Part shown: positions 6,806 through 15,728 of the stretch, piece after piece
Layout: the number at the start of each line of letters is the position of its first letter
Numbering within the stretch: the first letter of the stretch is position 1
Assembly (NCBI RefSeq): GCF_016918545.1
Contig: NZ_JAFFQC010000018.1
Coordinates: 1 to 64,000 of the forward strand
DNA from: Desulfobulbus alkaliphilus
Lineage (GTDB): Bacteria > Desulfobacterota > Desulfobulbia > Desulfobulbales > Desulfobulbaceae
Reading direction: 5' to 3'
Length of the DNA: 64,000 bases
The notes under the pieces: model-generated
Database searches by the model: none
The model's input: the letters and a program-made list of their open reading frames with translations, nothing else
Told to the model about the DNA's origin: nothing
Position numbers and translations under genes: made by a program

Positions 6806-7543
6806 TTGCAAGAGACAAATCGCCTTTATACGGATCTGGCATGGTTGTGGCCGTTGTGGGGAGGTGCCGCAGCGGAATACGCGGATTACAGTGAACATGT
6901 CATCGCACTGATACGCCAGTACTCTGAGCGCGAAGTCCGCACCTTGCTGGACATCGGCTGCGGGGGCGGGAAAAATGTCTACAACTTGAAGCGTTCTTTC
7001 AACGTCACCGGATTGGATCTGAGTCCGACAATGCTCGCACAGGCGAAGGAACTGAACCCGGAATGCACTTTTGTCCATGGGGATATGCGGTCGTTCAGCC
7101 TCAACAGAAGCTTTGATGCTGTACTCATGGACGATGCTATCGCACACATGAACAATCGCGTGGATTTCGAGGAGGCGTTCCGCGCAGCCTATGCCCACCT
7201 GAACCCGGGCGGTGTCATGGTTGTCACACCGGATGTGACCGTCGAGAATTTCCAGCAGAACAAGACCACGACCTTTTCGGCCACGAAAGACGGCCTGGAC
7301 GTTGTCTTCATCGAAAACGTCTATGATTCTGATACGAGTGATGAGCAATATGAAACGACGATACTGTACTTGATCCGGGAGCAGGGCAGCTTGCGGATTG
7401 AGACCGACCACTGGGTGATGGGTATCTTTACTCTGGACACCTGGCGACAGGTTTTGCATGAAACCGGCTTTCAGACGCACGAGAAACAATACCGCCTTGG
7501 CGAGGATGAGTACACAGTGTTTGTCTGTGTCAAGCCGCAATGA
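6806..7543 (+). CDS. Class I SAM-dependent methyltransferase
   Basis: 245 residues. I chose TTG 6806, which follows AGGGGGA by six bases; the open frame reaches a TTG at 6788. SAM-binding motif I is LLDIGCGGGKN (around residue 49), motif II TGLDLSPTML, then VHGDMRSF and FDAVLMDDAIAHMN. The C-terminal half has the all-beta insertion seen in small-molecule methyltransferases (YDSDTSDEQYETTILYLI). The substrate is unknown. It follows the relE fragment and is followed by a palindromic sequence that could be a cassette end, so it may be a passenger gene. Confidence 0.8.
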   Translation: MQETNRLYTDLAWLWPLWGGAAAEYADYSEHVIALIRQYSEREVRTLLDIGCGGGKNVYNLKRSFNVTGLDLSPTMLAQAKELNPECTFVHGDMRSFSLNRSFDAVLMDDAIAHMNNRVDFEEAFRAAYAHLNPGGVMVVTPDVTVENFQQNKTTTFSATKDGLDVVFIENVYDSDTSDEQYETTILYLIREQGSLRIETDHWVMGIFTLDTWRQVLHETGFQTHEKQYRLGEDEYTVFVCVKPQ

Positions 7544-7549
7544 ATGCCG

Positions 7550-7612
7550 AATAAAGGCGTGAACCTCACAGGCCTCCGCTTCGCTGCGGCCGGCAGATCA
7601 CACAAGGTGTTG
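7550..7612 (+). repeat. Imperfect palindrome downstream of the methyltransferase
   Basis: GTGAACCTCACAGGCC, CCGCTTCGCTGCGG and AAGGTGTTG form an imperfect inverted repeat about 60 bases long, with the arm order of an integron attC site but no exact RYYYAAC/GTTRRRY pair. It could equally be a transcription-termination hairpin lacking a T-run. Confidence 0.35.
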
Positions 7613-7688
7613 AAGCATCAAAATAGAAGGGGTAGGGTGATACAGGGGCTGGTTTTTCAGAGACTCAGGAGCAACGCGGAGGGCAGGG

Positions 7689-8714
7689 GTGAAGGTGCTG
7701 GTTTATTTTCTGGGGGTTTTCGGGGGGCTCATCATTCCCGTGGGCGGCTTTATCGCGGTTGCGATATTCGGCCCTTCGGCCTATATCCCGGTTCCAGGGG
7801 TGGACCCGGCCCCCTACGTCGGTAGCCAGCGATTCGACGATGGCTCCCGGGTCATCGTCGCTGAGACCGTCTCGCCATCGGAGGCACGAAGCCTCGCTCG
7901 TCGCACGGCAGAAAGGATCGAGACGCGGCGACTGGAAAGCATTGCAGGGGTTCACCGGTACCAGCGTGTTACCGGTGGTTACGGTCTGGTCGGCGCAATT
8001 GATCGATACGCCGTTCAGGTCGACGCGGCGGATCGCGAAACGGTTGAGATGCGGATGAATGAACTGGGGTTCGTGACCGCCAATCCCCGCCGTAACCCGG
8101 TCGCGGTCGCGGTGGGTGAGCATCTGCGACTGACCGTCTCACTGGCAATCCTGTACCTGCTTCTTTATGCGTTGTGGATGAGCCGGGGTGCTGCCTGGGC
8201 GGCGCGGATCGACTCGGACCGCGCCGTGGCGCCCATCGATGCCGATACAATGCGAGGTCGCCTGCTCGCGCTCAACGGCGTCGATGCACCCTTTTCCGTG
8301 AGTGAAGCACAGAAGGGTCGACTGCGCGTGCACTGGCGTTATGCCGATGCGAAATGGCAAGGACTCCTCGAGCAAGGAGCTGTGCGCCGGGTATATACGA
8401 TCGAATTGCAGCTCGATTCCCGTTCCAGGCGAGTACGAGCCATCCACACCGCCCAGGGAACCCATACCTCGGCATCGCTGCTCGGACGTGCATGGTTTCG
8501 TTTCTACTGGCATCGAAGTATCCCCTTCCTTGATCGCCGGCACGGTCGCGAAGTGGGGTTACTGCTCGACGATGAGGGCAATTGGCGGGTGCAGGATGCG
8601 TACCGCTATCGTTTCAGTGTGGAGGAGATGCGGCAACCCTTGGTCGAGGCCGTCACCAGGGGGGGCTGGAGTTGGTCCCCCGTGCTTACCTTTTTCCGCC
8701 CGGTTGGTGGTTAG
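7689..8714 (+). CDS. Hypothetical membrane protein, 341 aa
   Basis: GTG 7689 follows GGAGGGCAGG. The sequence is GC-rich, in contrast to the AT-rich genes near the window start. Two hydrophobic segments are evident: residues 3-30 (VLVYFLGVFGGLIIPVGG) and about 143-165 (LTVSLAILYLLLYALWM). Between them is a roughly 110-residue soluble part containing RVIVAETVSPSEAR and YAVQVDAADRETVEMRMNE. The C-terminal part is rich in Arg and Trp and probably cytoplasmic. No family is recognised. Confidence 0.65.
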   Translation: MKVLVYFLGVFGGLIIPVGGFIAVAIFGPSAYIPVPGVDPAPYVGSQRFDDGSRVIVAETVSPSEARSLARRTAERIETRRLESIAGVHRYQRVTGGYGLVGAIDRYAVQVDAADRETVEMRMNELGFVTANPRRNPVAVAVGEHLRLTVSLAILYLLLYALWMSRGAAWAARIDSDRAVAPIDADTMRGRLLALNGVDAPFSVSEAQKGRLRVHWRYADAKWQGLLEQGAVRRVYTIELQLDSRSRRVRAIHTAQGTHTSASLLGRAWFRFYWHRSIPFLDRRHGREVGLLLDDEGNWRVQDAYRYRFSVEEMRQPLVEAVTRGGWSWSPVLTFFRPVGG

Positions 8715-8852
8715 CCGACTCACTCATTATGTGCTAATAGATTCATTGACGATTTATCTGTCGGGCAGCGGCAATTTCGCAAACGACACTCCAACTGAGC
8801 CGAATAACATCGGGCCACTGAATTCAACCCCAGACAGGACCTATCAGAGCAT

Positions 8853-9530
8853 ATGCACAGAGACCACCATACAATTTGTATAGATCGAGTTCACCCCGAT
8901 GAGACCGAAACATTGCTGAATCTGTATGTTGATCTCTTTCATGATCGAGAACCCTTGACGAAATGCCTTGGTTTGAGCAGGGAGCGCATGATTGCGGTTG
9001 CGCGGAGTATGTATATGGCGAATGCCAATCCGATATCGCGTGGATTTTGCTGGATGGCGCGGGATGGCAACGCTGCGATGAGGGAAATCGGGTTTATCGC
9101 TTGTGATGACCCGGCTGCGGAAAGCAACCAGCCGGTTCCAGAAAATCTTACAGACCACGAAAGAGAGAGGATCTCGGCTCTGCTGGCTTTAATGGAAGAA
9201 ATTCGCAGACCCGGGAAAAAACGGATCGGGTCGGAAGCAGACAAATGCTTGCACATAGCCGCGGTAGGGGTTGCTCCTGGATACGAAGGGGCGGGTATCG
9301 CAACGAGCCTTCTGCAAAAGGCTCTTGCTGATGCGACCGCTCGTGGTTTCACTCACGCGTTTTCGGAATGCACAAGCATCGCATCGCGCAAGTGTCATGA
9401 AAAAATCGGATTCCAGAGTCTTCATTGCGTTGCTGTCAACAAATTTTCGGTCAACGGGGCATATCCGTTTTCAAGGAGCACTCTGGCGATTTGCCTGCTG
9501 TGGAAAGACCTGGCAAAGAGAGCTTGCTGA
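8853..9530 (+). CDS. GNAT-family N-acetyltransferase
   Basis: 225 residues from ATG 8853. The acetyl-CoA-binding motif A is VGVAPGYEGAGIATSLLQKA, followed by ATARGFTHAFSECTS and a CHEKIGFQ motif B element. The N-terminal half (DETETLLNLYVDLFHDREPL) resembles GNATs acting on small molecules or peptides. The stop overlaps the start of the serine hydrolase by one base (TGATG), so the two are cotranscribed. The substrate is unknown. Confidence 0.75.
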   Translation: MHRDHHTICIDRVHPDETETLLNLYVDLFHDREPLTKCLGLSRERMIAVARSMYMANANPISRGFCWMARDGNAAMREIGFIACDDPAAESNQPVPENLTDHERERISALLALMEEIRRPGKKRIGSEADKCLHIAAVGVAPGYEGAGIATSLLQKALADATARGFTHAFSECTSIASRKCHEKIGFQSLHCVAVNKFSVNGAYPFSRSTLAICLLWKDLAKRAC

Positions 9531-10708
9531 TGTCAGAAAATCCAGACCTGGCCAGAAATTTACTTGAAGACTTGCTGCGCGGACTTGCGAAGAGCAGAAA
9601 GGGGAACCAGGCAATCGTAGCGGTTGATGCACCGAATCAGTCATTCAGGTGGATTGGCTCGGTCGGAGAGACGGAGGCGGGTGATCCTGTCGTCGAGAAC
9701 ACGCCTTTTTTCATCGCAAGCATTGATAAACTGTACAATGCCACCATCGCGATGATGCTTGCCGAGAGCGGCAAACTGGACCTGGATCAATCAATCCGCG
9801 GTTACCTGCCAAATACCATAACTCACGGACTGCATCAGTATGGCGGGCGTGACCGTACGGCAGAAATAACCCCCAGGCATTTGTTGACGCACACCTCCGG
9901 ACTTGCTGATTGGTTTGAAGATTACCCCAAAGGAGGTTCCAGTCTCGCCGAAATCGTGTTTGCGCAAGGAGACCGGATGTTGTCCATCGACGAGCTTGCT
10001 GGTCATGTGCGCGAGCGCCTCAAAGCGCATTTCCCTCCGCAGGATTTGCCCGGGAAACGTCCAAAAATTCGTTATTCCGACACGAACTTCATACTCATGG
10101 CCGAAATTATCGAAGCGGTGACAGGCCTGCCGCTGCATGAAGTTCATCAACGGATGCTCTATGAACCCTTTGGGCTGGCCCAGACCTGTTTTTTCAAGCA
10201 GAGCCAGCCGTTGCTGCTCACTTCGGCGCCGATGATTCTGCGCGTCAACGGTGAGCCCCTGCATATCCCATTGCTGATCCAATCGGTTAAGGGAATCTAC
10301 AGCACGGTTGCGGATATGATGAAATTCATGAGGCGGCTCATGAAGAACGAAGTGTTTGCATCCCCTGAGACACTCACCGCCATGATGAGCCCTTGGCGCC
10401 GGTTCGGTTTTCCAATGGACCGCGCCGCACTGCGTTCTCCCAGCTGGCCGATCGAATACGCGATTGGCATGATGCGTTTCCGCGTGCCGCGTTTATTTTC
10501 CCCCATCGCGCCCATACCCGCAGTGCTCGGTCATACGGGTTCCACAGGGTGCTGGCTGTTCTACTGTCCTGAACTGGATGTAGCGATTGCAGGTTCAATG
10601 GAAGATGCAGCGGCAGGAGCGGTGCCATTCAGAATGGCACCCGATATACTGAAAATACTCATTAAATCAGGATGGAAGGCGTCTGGTTCCAAGGGATTCA
10701 GGGTATAG
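9530..10708 (+). CDS. Beta-lactamase-like serine hydrolase (class C / esterase fold)
   Basis: 392 residues from ATG 9530, translationally coupled to the GNAT gene. The catalytic S-x-x-K is SIDK in FIASIDKLYNAT, the second motif is YSDTNF, and HTGSTGCW replaces the third KTG box. This set is typical of penicillin-binding-protein-like esterases and D-aminopeptidases rather than true beta-lactamases. No signal peptide is visible, so it is probably cytoplasmic. The stop codon lies within sequence that matches the start of a RAYT gene, so the native C-terminus may have been altered by that insertion. Confidence 0.8.
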   Translation: MSENPDLARNLLEDLLRGLAKSRKGNQAIVAVDAPNQSFRWIGSVGETEAGDPVVENTPFFIASIDKLYNATIAMMLAESGKLDLDQSIRGYLPNTITHGLHQYGGRDRTAEITPRHLLTHTSGLADWFEDYPKGGSSLAEIVFAQGDRMLSIDELAGHVRERLKAHFPPQDLPGKRPKIRYSDTNFILMAEIIEAVTGLPLHEVHQRMLYEPFGLAQTCFFKQSQPLLLTSAPMILRVNGEPLHIPLLIQSVKGIYSTVADMMKFMRRLMKNEVFASPETLTAMMSPWRRFGFPMDRAALRSPSWPIEYAIGMMRFRVPRLFSPIAPIPAVLGHTGSTGCWLFYCPELDVAIAGSMEDAAAGAVPFRMAPDILKILIKSGWKASGSKGFRV

Positions 10709-10766
10709 AATACCCAAGCGCATGGTATATCATGTCATGAGCCGTGGAAGGAAAAAGGAGAGACTT
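10705..10766 (+). pseudogene. RAYT transposase N-terminal fragment
   Basis: ATAGAATACCCAAGCGCATG, then TCATGTCATGAGCCGTGGAA and GGAAAAAGGAG, matches the 5' coding region of the intact RAYT gene at 13607-13670 (IEYPGAWYHVMNRGRRKE), with a two-base insertion that breaks the frame. Nothing of the catalytic domain beyond this remains. Confidence 0.75.
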
Positions 10767-10944
10767 ACCTTCAATATTCATACCACCACCCCGTTACATC
10801 ATGGAGGCTCTCGGTTCATATTCTTCGGTGTTGGAATGAATAGAGCCTTGACGGTGCTGACAACACCTGCTAGAAAAATTATATGCGAAAAGTGATTTTC
10901 AGGTAACTTCCGTCATCTCCTCATTCCTGAAAGAGGTGAACCAA

Positions 10945-12498
10945 ATGACCGATCCCGTCCGCACCTGCTTGATGTTTTTCGTTATTTTTCTTTTTGTTAT
11001 GACATCGACCACCAGCATGGCCCAGCAAACTCACAGTTTTCAGCCATCGCCTGCGCTGGCGGCACTCTTCCAGCAGATTGAGCGAACCATGCTGGTTGAA
11101 CGCGGTCTCACCTTTCAACGTTTCCAGAACGATGCGCCTCCGGCGGTTGTGGCCTTGTCACTAGGCTTCGCCATGCAAGCCCAGTTCCGCTCACACATCA
11201 ATGAAAACCGGGAGCACTGGCCGTGGTTTATGGCGCTAGAGGATGATGTGGCGGCCTACTTTGACTTTATGGCTCGGGCGCGCAGTTTTCGCGATAGCGA
11301 CGGGAAACCGCTCACCTCCGAGGCACTCATGGAGGTGATGCGCGATGCGCAGCGTGGAGAAGCGAACGAACTCGCCGGCCAAATTTTCAACTACGACCCT
11401 GGGACCTGGGCACCGCCGATTCTTGGTAATGCGACCGGTCGAGATCCGGCATACTGGACTGCACCGGCACCTTCACCCCCTCCCGCACCGCCCCGGTCAG
11501 ATCCTTCGGGAAGAGGGACGGCAACGTTCGGTGCATCACCTGCGCTTTTTCCGGATCCCCCCACCAGGTTCCAAAGGGACATGACCGGCACATTTGGGTT
11601 TCCCTGCTTTGAGAATGGCCGTTGCGCGCAGGGGGTCTGCCGAGGCGGTTTATGCGAAGTGTGTGGGGGCCCAGGTCAACCCGCCTGCGAGGATGACATC
11701 CCATGCTTCGATGCCCGCTGGGGTTGGGTGCCAGTACCCGGCCCCGAGGGGCGCTTATACTGCGCCAGGGATCGGACACTGATCCGTGCCGGGGACTGCG
11801 GATCAGCTGGTTTTCCCCCGTGTTACGGAAACCAATGCGGGGGCCGCAGTGTTTATAATCCTTTCTCACCAATCTGTATTGCGTGCGGCTGGGCCGGAAA
11901 TCCCTGCTGCGGGGAAGATAATTATCCATTATGTGACGACCGATCTGTCTGCAGAGACGGCCGCTGCGTCGATCGCAACTTGGAGCCAACTAGGGAGGAA
12001 CCGGCGGCCTGTGAGGGATTACGCCGAAACCATGCAAGAGCCCAAGAAACCTATGATGAAGTGAAACGCCAATGGAGCGAAGGAAATTATTGGAAACGTA
12101 ACCCGATTACAAAACGAAGGCAAACAAATGGTGTCCTCGAAGAAAGTCTCATGCGGGAAGAAAAGAAGCTGCAGGAGTATCTTGCCAAGGGCGAAGACGC
12201 CTTCGCCATAGCGGGCGGATGGACAACTGCCACCAATATACGGGGGGGAATAGCCCGTCTTGAAGGCATAGATAACCCCGCTCCTTCCCAACGGGCACGC
12301 TTGCAACGCGAGCGCGAGAGGCTTGAGCATTGGAAAAGAAACCACGCCAAAATGATCGCTGAAATGCGAGAAAGGATCGAGATGTTAAAACGGGCAATTG
12401 CCGCCCACCAAACATTATACCAGGCAGAACTCCTGGAGCGACGAAGGGAAATCACCAATATTCGACATCAGATGGTGGACTTGGGTTGCCGGCAATGA
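10945..12498 (+). CDS. Exported cysteine-rich protein with C-terminal coiled coil
   Basis: 517 residues. I chose ATG 10945, which follows AGAGGTG by five bases. Residues 1-30 form a signal peptide (FFVIFLFVMTSTTSMAQQ). Residues about 30-140 are helical (PALAALFQQIERTML), then a Pro-rich linker (PSPPPAPPRSD). About 210-345 hold more than 20 cysteines in EGF/disintegrin-like spacing (NGRCAQGVCRGGLCEVCGG, CDDRSVCRDGRCVDRN), followed by a charged helical or coiled-coil tail (RARLQRERERLEHWKRN). It is probably a disulfide-bonded secreted or cell-surface protein. The downstream ankyrin gene starts within 93 bases or overlaps. No family is recognised. Confidence 0.7.
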   Translation: MTDPVRTCLMFFVIFLFVMTSTTSMAQQTHSFQPSPALAALFQQIERTMLVERGLTFQRFQNDAPPAVVALSLGFAMQAQFRSHINENREHWPWFMALEDDVAAYFDFMARARSFRDSDGKPLTSEALMEVMRDAQRGEANELAGQIFNYDPGTWAPPILGNATGRDPAYWTAPAPSPPPAPPRSDPSGRGTATFGASPALFPDPPTRFQRDMTGTFGFPCFENGRCAQGVCRGGLCEVCGGPGQPACEDDIPCFDARWGWVPVPGPEGRLYCARDRTLIRAGDCGSAGFPPCYGNQCGGRSVYNPFSPICIACGWAGNPCCGEDNYPLCDDRSVCRDGRCVDRNLEPTREEPAACEGLRRNHARAQETYDEVKRQWSEGNYWKRNPITKRRQTNGVLEESLMREEKKLQEYLAKGEDAFAIAGGWTTATNIRGGIARLEGIDNPAPSQRARLQRERERLEHWKRNHAKMIAEMRERIEMLKRAIAAHQTLYQAELLERRREITNIRHQMVDLGCRQ

Positions 12499-12590
12499 GC
12501 AGGAAAATGCAGATCGGCCAAGGCCTTTTGGCGCTTGATGCAGGTGTCGATGCGCCAGGCCCGATGCAATTAGCCGCTCGAGGTAATGGC

Positions 12591-13487
12591 ATGCGTTTCA
12601 TTGACTTCCCAATGGCTGCACGATGGATCAGAATTGTTGCAGTAGCGCTTTTGGGTTTCTACCCCACAAGTTCCTTTGCAGAAACGGATAGCGGGAGCGG
12701 CAACATCCGCATGACCCCGATGGCAGCGGAGATGGCTCTGGCGGGCGAAACAATTCAAGACCATGCCACGACAACAAGTCGTGACCAGCAGAAGAGCGCA
12801 GATCGCGCATTCGGGCCTTGTGCGGGCCAAAGGCTGGCCGGCGCTGCCACATCGGAGTGGCGATTCTACGGCCAGCACGACCCCAACCGTGCCGAAGACG
12901 TTTGCGATGCCGTGGCGCAGGGGGATCTTGGATTCCTTGGCGCAATGGTCCGCCATGGGATGAATATTGACATCGCGGATGAACTGGGTCGAACCCCGCT
13001 TATGTGTGCCCTTGACAGTGACGTTGCTGGTTTCCTGCTGCAGCACGGCGCCGACCCGAAAGCTGCGGACCAAGACGGATTCACAGTCCTGCACTATCAC
13101 CTTCGGTCCGAGGCCGCCCTTGCCCTTGTGCCTGTCCTTTTGGAGCACGGTGTGACCCCGCAAACAGACGGTCCTCCGTTACTGAGAGAGCTGGTTGTCC
13201 GCTTCATTGAGTGGAAACACTATGAGCAGGGCAAGATCCTGCTCCAAATGCTGGTCGCCGCCGGCTGGGACATCGACGAGCGCGACCTGCATGGCGACAC
13301 GCTGCTGCATGTTGCCGCGCATAACGACAACCTGCCGCTGGCTGAGAGCGTGTTGAGTAACGGGGCGGAACCAGGCTTGCTTGATGGTGAGGGAAGGACT
13401 GCGGCGGCGATTGCACGCGAGGCAGGGTCCATCAATGTACTCGATGCGCTCTTTACAGTTGGTGAACATACCCCCAGGAATGGATGA
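12591..13487 (+). CDS. Exported ankyrin-repeat protein
   Basis: 298 residues from ATG 12591, with GAGG nine bases upstream; the frame is open from an ATG at 12495 that overlaps the preceding stop (ATGA). I prefer 12591 because it makes a clean signal peptide (RIVAVALLGFYPTSSFAET). After about 100 residues come ankyrin repeats: DELGRTPLMCALDSD, DQDGFTVLHYHLRSE, LHGDTLLHVAAHNDN and GEGRTAAAIAREAGS. These mediate protein binding, here probably in the periplasm. The pairing with the secreted Cys-rich gene suggests they work together, for instance as effector and binding partner. That is inference. Confidence 0.75.
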   Translation: MRFIDFPMAARWIRIVAVALLGFYPTSSFAETDSGSGNIRMTPMAAEMALAGETIQDHATTTSRDQQKSADRAFGPCAGQRLAGAATSEWRFYGQHDPNRAEDVCDAVAQGDLGFLGAMVRHGMNIDIADELGRTPLMCALDSDVAGFLLQHGADPKAADQDGFTVLHYHLRSEAALALVPVLLEHGVTPQTDGPPLLRELVVRFIEWKHYEQGKILLQMLVAAGWDIDERDLHGDTLLHVAAHNDNLPLAESVLSNGAEPGLLDGEGRTAAAIAREAGSINVLDALFTVGEHTPRNG

Positions 13488-13509
13488 AATAACGCCGGGA
13501 TGACAAGGA

Positions 13510-13555
13510 TGTAAAGGGGTCAGATGTAAAGGGGTCATGTAAAGGGGTCAAGTCT
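13510..13555 (+). repeat. Tandem REP-like units upstream of the RAYT gene
   Basis: Three tandem copies of TGTAAAGGGGTCA occur here. The last continues into AAGGGGTCAAGTCT (13542-13555), which is the exact inverse of AGACTTGACCCCTT at 14570-14583, giving 14-bp inverted repeats around the transposase gene. Confidence 0.75.
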
Positions 13556-13596
13556 TCTTTTGGCTATTTTGATGAAGCATGGTACAAATATAGATT

Positions 13597-14571
13597 ATGT
13601 CTAGACCATTACGAATAGAATACCCAGGCGCATGGTATCATGTCATGAACCGTGGAAGGAGAAAGGAGGAGATATTTCTGACCCGGGGAGATTATGATAA
13701 TTTCATCAAAATTCTTCAGGAGGCATCGGAAAACTGGCATATCAAGATCTCCGCTTATTGCCTGATGCCCAACCATTATCATTTGCTGGTCAATACGCCG
13801 AAAGGCAATATCTCACGGTGCATGCGACATATCAACGGTATCTATACCCAGCGATTCAATCGCCAGCATAAGACAGACGGTCAATTATTCCGGGGCAGAT
13901 ATAAGGCCGTGCTAGTGGAAGCGGACAGTCACCTTCTTGAAGTTTTACGGTATATCCACAGAAATCCTCTGCGTGCCGGACTGGTAGAGGAAATGGATGA
14001 GGTGACCTGGAGCAGTCACCATGGATATCTCTCCGCGGCAAAGAAATGGGCGTGGTTGGACAAGGATGTCCTGCTGACCATGCTCTGTGCAAAAAAGAGC
14101 GGTCGCAGGGCGGCCTATGAAGACTTTGTCTCCAAGGATACCTCGGAGGAAATTGAACGTTTCTACTCATTGAAAAACCTTCCCTCCGTGTTAGGTGGAG
14201 ATGCATTCAAGGATTGGTTGAAAGAGAAGTTTCAACACCTGTGCTTTCATGAAGAGATACCTGAATCCCGGATACTGGCCCCAACAGCGGAAGAGATTAT
14301 CCGCGAGGTGTGTGATCACTTCCAGGTCGAGAGAGAACAGTTGACCGTTACCCGGCGAGGCCGGGAAAACCTTCCCCGGGACATGGCTGTTTATCTTGTC
14401 CGCCTTCTGGGTCATTCAACCTTGAACGAAGTAGGGAAATATTTCGGCATGAAGAACTACAGCACGGTCAGCAGTGCGGTGGAGCGGTTGAAGTCACGCA
14501 TGAAAAAAGATCGGATGGTCCGGAAACATCTTGATGAGGTCCGGGAAAAGCTGAAAAAAGGCCAAAAATAG
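13597..14571 (+). CDS. REP-associated tyrosine transposase (RAYT, Y1_Tnp/HUH family)
   Basis: 324 residues from ATG 13597. The N-terminal 180 residues are a Y1-transposase domain: IEYPGAWYHVMNRGRRKE, then AYCLMPNHYHLLVNTP with the HUH metal motif HYH, then HINGIYTQRFNR, which supplies the candidate catalytic Tyr, and LFRGRYKAVLV with RYIHRNPLRAGLV. The C-terminus has a DnaA-like helix-turn-helix (LNEVGKYFGMKNYSTVSSAV). Such proteins nick single-stranded DNA at REP hairpins. The gene is intact, sits between 14-bp inverted repeats, and its own stop codon lies at the edge of the right repeat. Fragments of relatives occur at 270, 438 and 10705. Confidence 0.92.
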   Translation: MSRPLRIEYPGAWYHVMNRGRRKEEIFLTRGDYDNFIKILQEASENWHIKISAYCLMPNHYHLLVNTPKGNISRCMRHINGIYTQRFNRQHKTDGQLFRGRYKAVLVEADSHLLEVLRYIHRNPLRAGLVEEMDEVTWSSHHGYLSAAKKWAWLDKDVLLTMLCAKKSGRRAAYEDFVSKDTSEEIERFYSLKNLPSVLGGDAFKDWLKEKFQHLCFHEEIPESRILAPTAEEIIREVCDHFQVEREQLTVTRRGRENLPRDMAVYLVRLLGHSTLNEVGKYFGMKNYSTVSSAVERLKSRMKKDRMVRKHLDEVREKLKKGQK

Positions 14572-14608
14572 ACTTGACCCCTTAACAAAAGTAGACTTGA
14601 CCCCTTAA
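14570..14608 (+). repeat. REP-like units downstream of the RAYT gene
   Basis: TAGACTTGACCCCTTAA occurs twice in tandem, the first overlapping the transposase stop codon. It is inverted with respect to the AAGGGGTCAAGTCT units upstream, so the pair probably defines the ends of the RAYT unit. Confidence 0.7.
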
Positions 14609-14781
14609 TCAACTGTATTTCCCTGGCACATTCCCCGGTAATGTTTGGGGGCCTGTTCAGGGGGCAGCTCATCTTGTAACATGCCGCTTTACGTGAAGCT
14701 GTGCCGACCGGTCTGTTGTTTTCAGGATGCATTAAGTCCTGATTTTATCCACTTGTTATTCCATTTCAACAGGAGTTGCCA

Positions 14782-15675
14782 ATGAAAAAATTTATTGTCG
14801 CGGTCAGTTTGCTGTCCTTTGTCGTCGTTGCCCTGCCGACCAGCGGCTGGTGCTATGGCCAGCCGTCAGTGAACCTCGGGTTCACCAGTTTCGTCGATGG
14901 TGGTCCACCGGCCGGCCCCGGGTTCTATTTCCAGCAGTACCTGCAGTATTACACCGCTGATGAATTCGTCGATGGCCCGCCGACCGCCGAAATAGATGTC
15001 TGGGTCAGTCTGACGCAACTGCTCTACCAGTCCGACCAGGAATTGCTGCTTGGTGGCAAGTGGGGGATGAACGTCATGTTGCCGATCGCCAGCTTCGACC
15101 TGAACGATGCCTCGGGATTATCCGCCAACAGCGGCATAGGAGACCTGCTCATCGGTCCCTATCTACAGTGGGATCCGATCATGGGTGCCAACGGCCCGGT
15201 GTTCATGCATCGCATTGAACTACAGATGATTTTTCCGACTGGTAGTTATGATGAAAACGTAGCCATCAATCCCAGCAGCAATCATTTTTCTTTTAACCCC
15301 TACTGGGCGGCGACCGTTTTCCTGACTCCTCGTTGGACTGTGTCCTGGCGCCTGCATTACCTGTGGAACGATGAGAATGATGATACCGGGTTCCAACCCG
15401 GTCAGGCGGTCCATGCCAACTTTACCACGGCCTATGAAGTTATTCCCAATCACCTGCGCCTCGGGATCAACGGTTACTGGTTCAAACAAACGACCGACAA
15501 CGAAGTCAACGGAAACGCCATCGATGGACGGGAGAAGGTCCTTGCCATTGGTCCCGGGCTGGTCTGGCACTTCAACCAGAAGCAGCACCTGTTCATCAAC
15601 GCCTTCAAGGAGTCGAGTGCCGAGTTTCGCACCGAAGGTGAGCGGGTGACTTTGCGGTATGTGCATCATTTTTAA
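14782..15675 (+). CDS. Outer-membrane protein of the phenol-degradation MetA-like (Phenol_MetA_deg) family
   Basis: 297 residues from ATG 14782, six bases after AGGAG. A signal peptide ([20 protein letters not shown]) is followed by alternating hydrophobic strands and an aromatic C-terminal end (LRYVHHF), as expected for a beta-barrel. Blocks such as [27 protein letters not shown] and [13 protein letters not shown] match the SphY/MetA-type barrel family. It is probably an outer-membrane channel. As first gene of the amidoligase cluster, 53 bases ahead of the C39-like gene, it may export or import the pathway product. Confidence 0.75.
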   Translation: MKKFIVAVSLLSFVVVALPTSGWCYGQPSVNLGFTSFVDGGPPAGPGFYFQQYLQYYTADEFVDGPPTAEIDVWVSLTQLLYQSDQELLLGGKWGMNVMLPIASFDLNDASGLSANSGIGDLLIGPYLQWDPIMGANGPVFMHRIELQMIFPTGSYDENVAINPSSNHFSFNPYWAATVFLTPRWTVSWRLHYLWNDENDDTGFQPGQAVHANFTTAYEVIPNHLRLGINGYWFKQTTDNEVNGNAIDGREKVLAIGPGLVWHFNQKQHLFINAFKESSAEFRTEGERVTLRYVHHF

Positions 15676-15728
15676 ATGCAATCTGTATAGGGTGACCCGT
15701 CATTTGCCCGTTGTGAGTGTTTTCGGAA

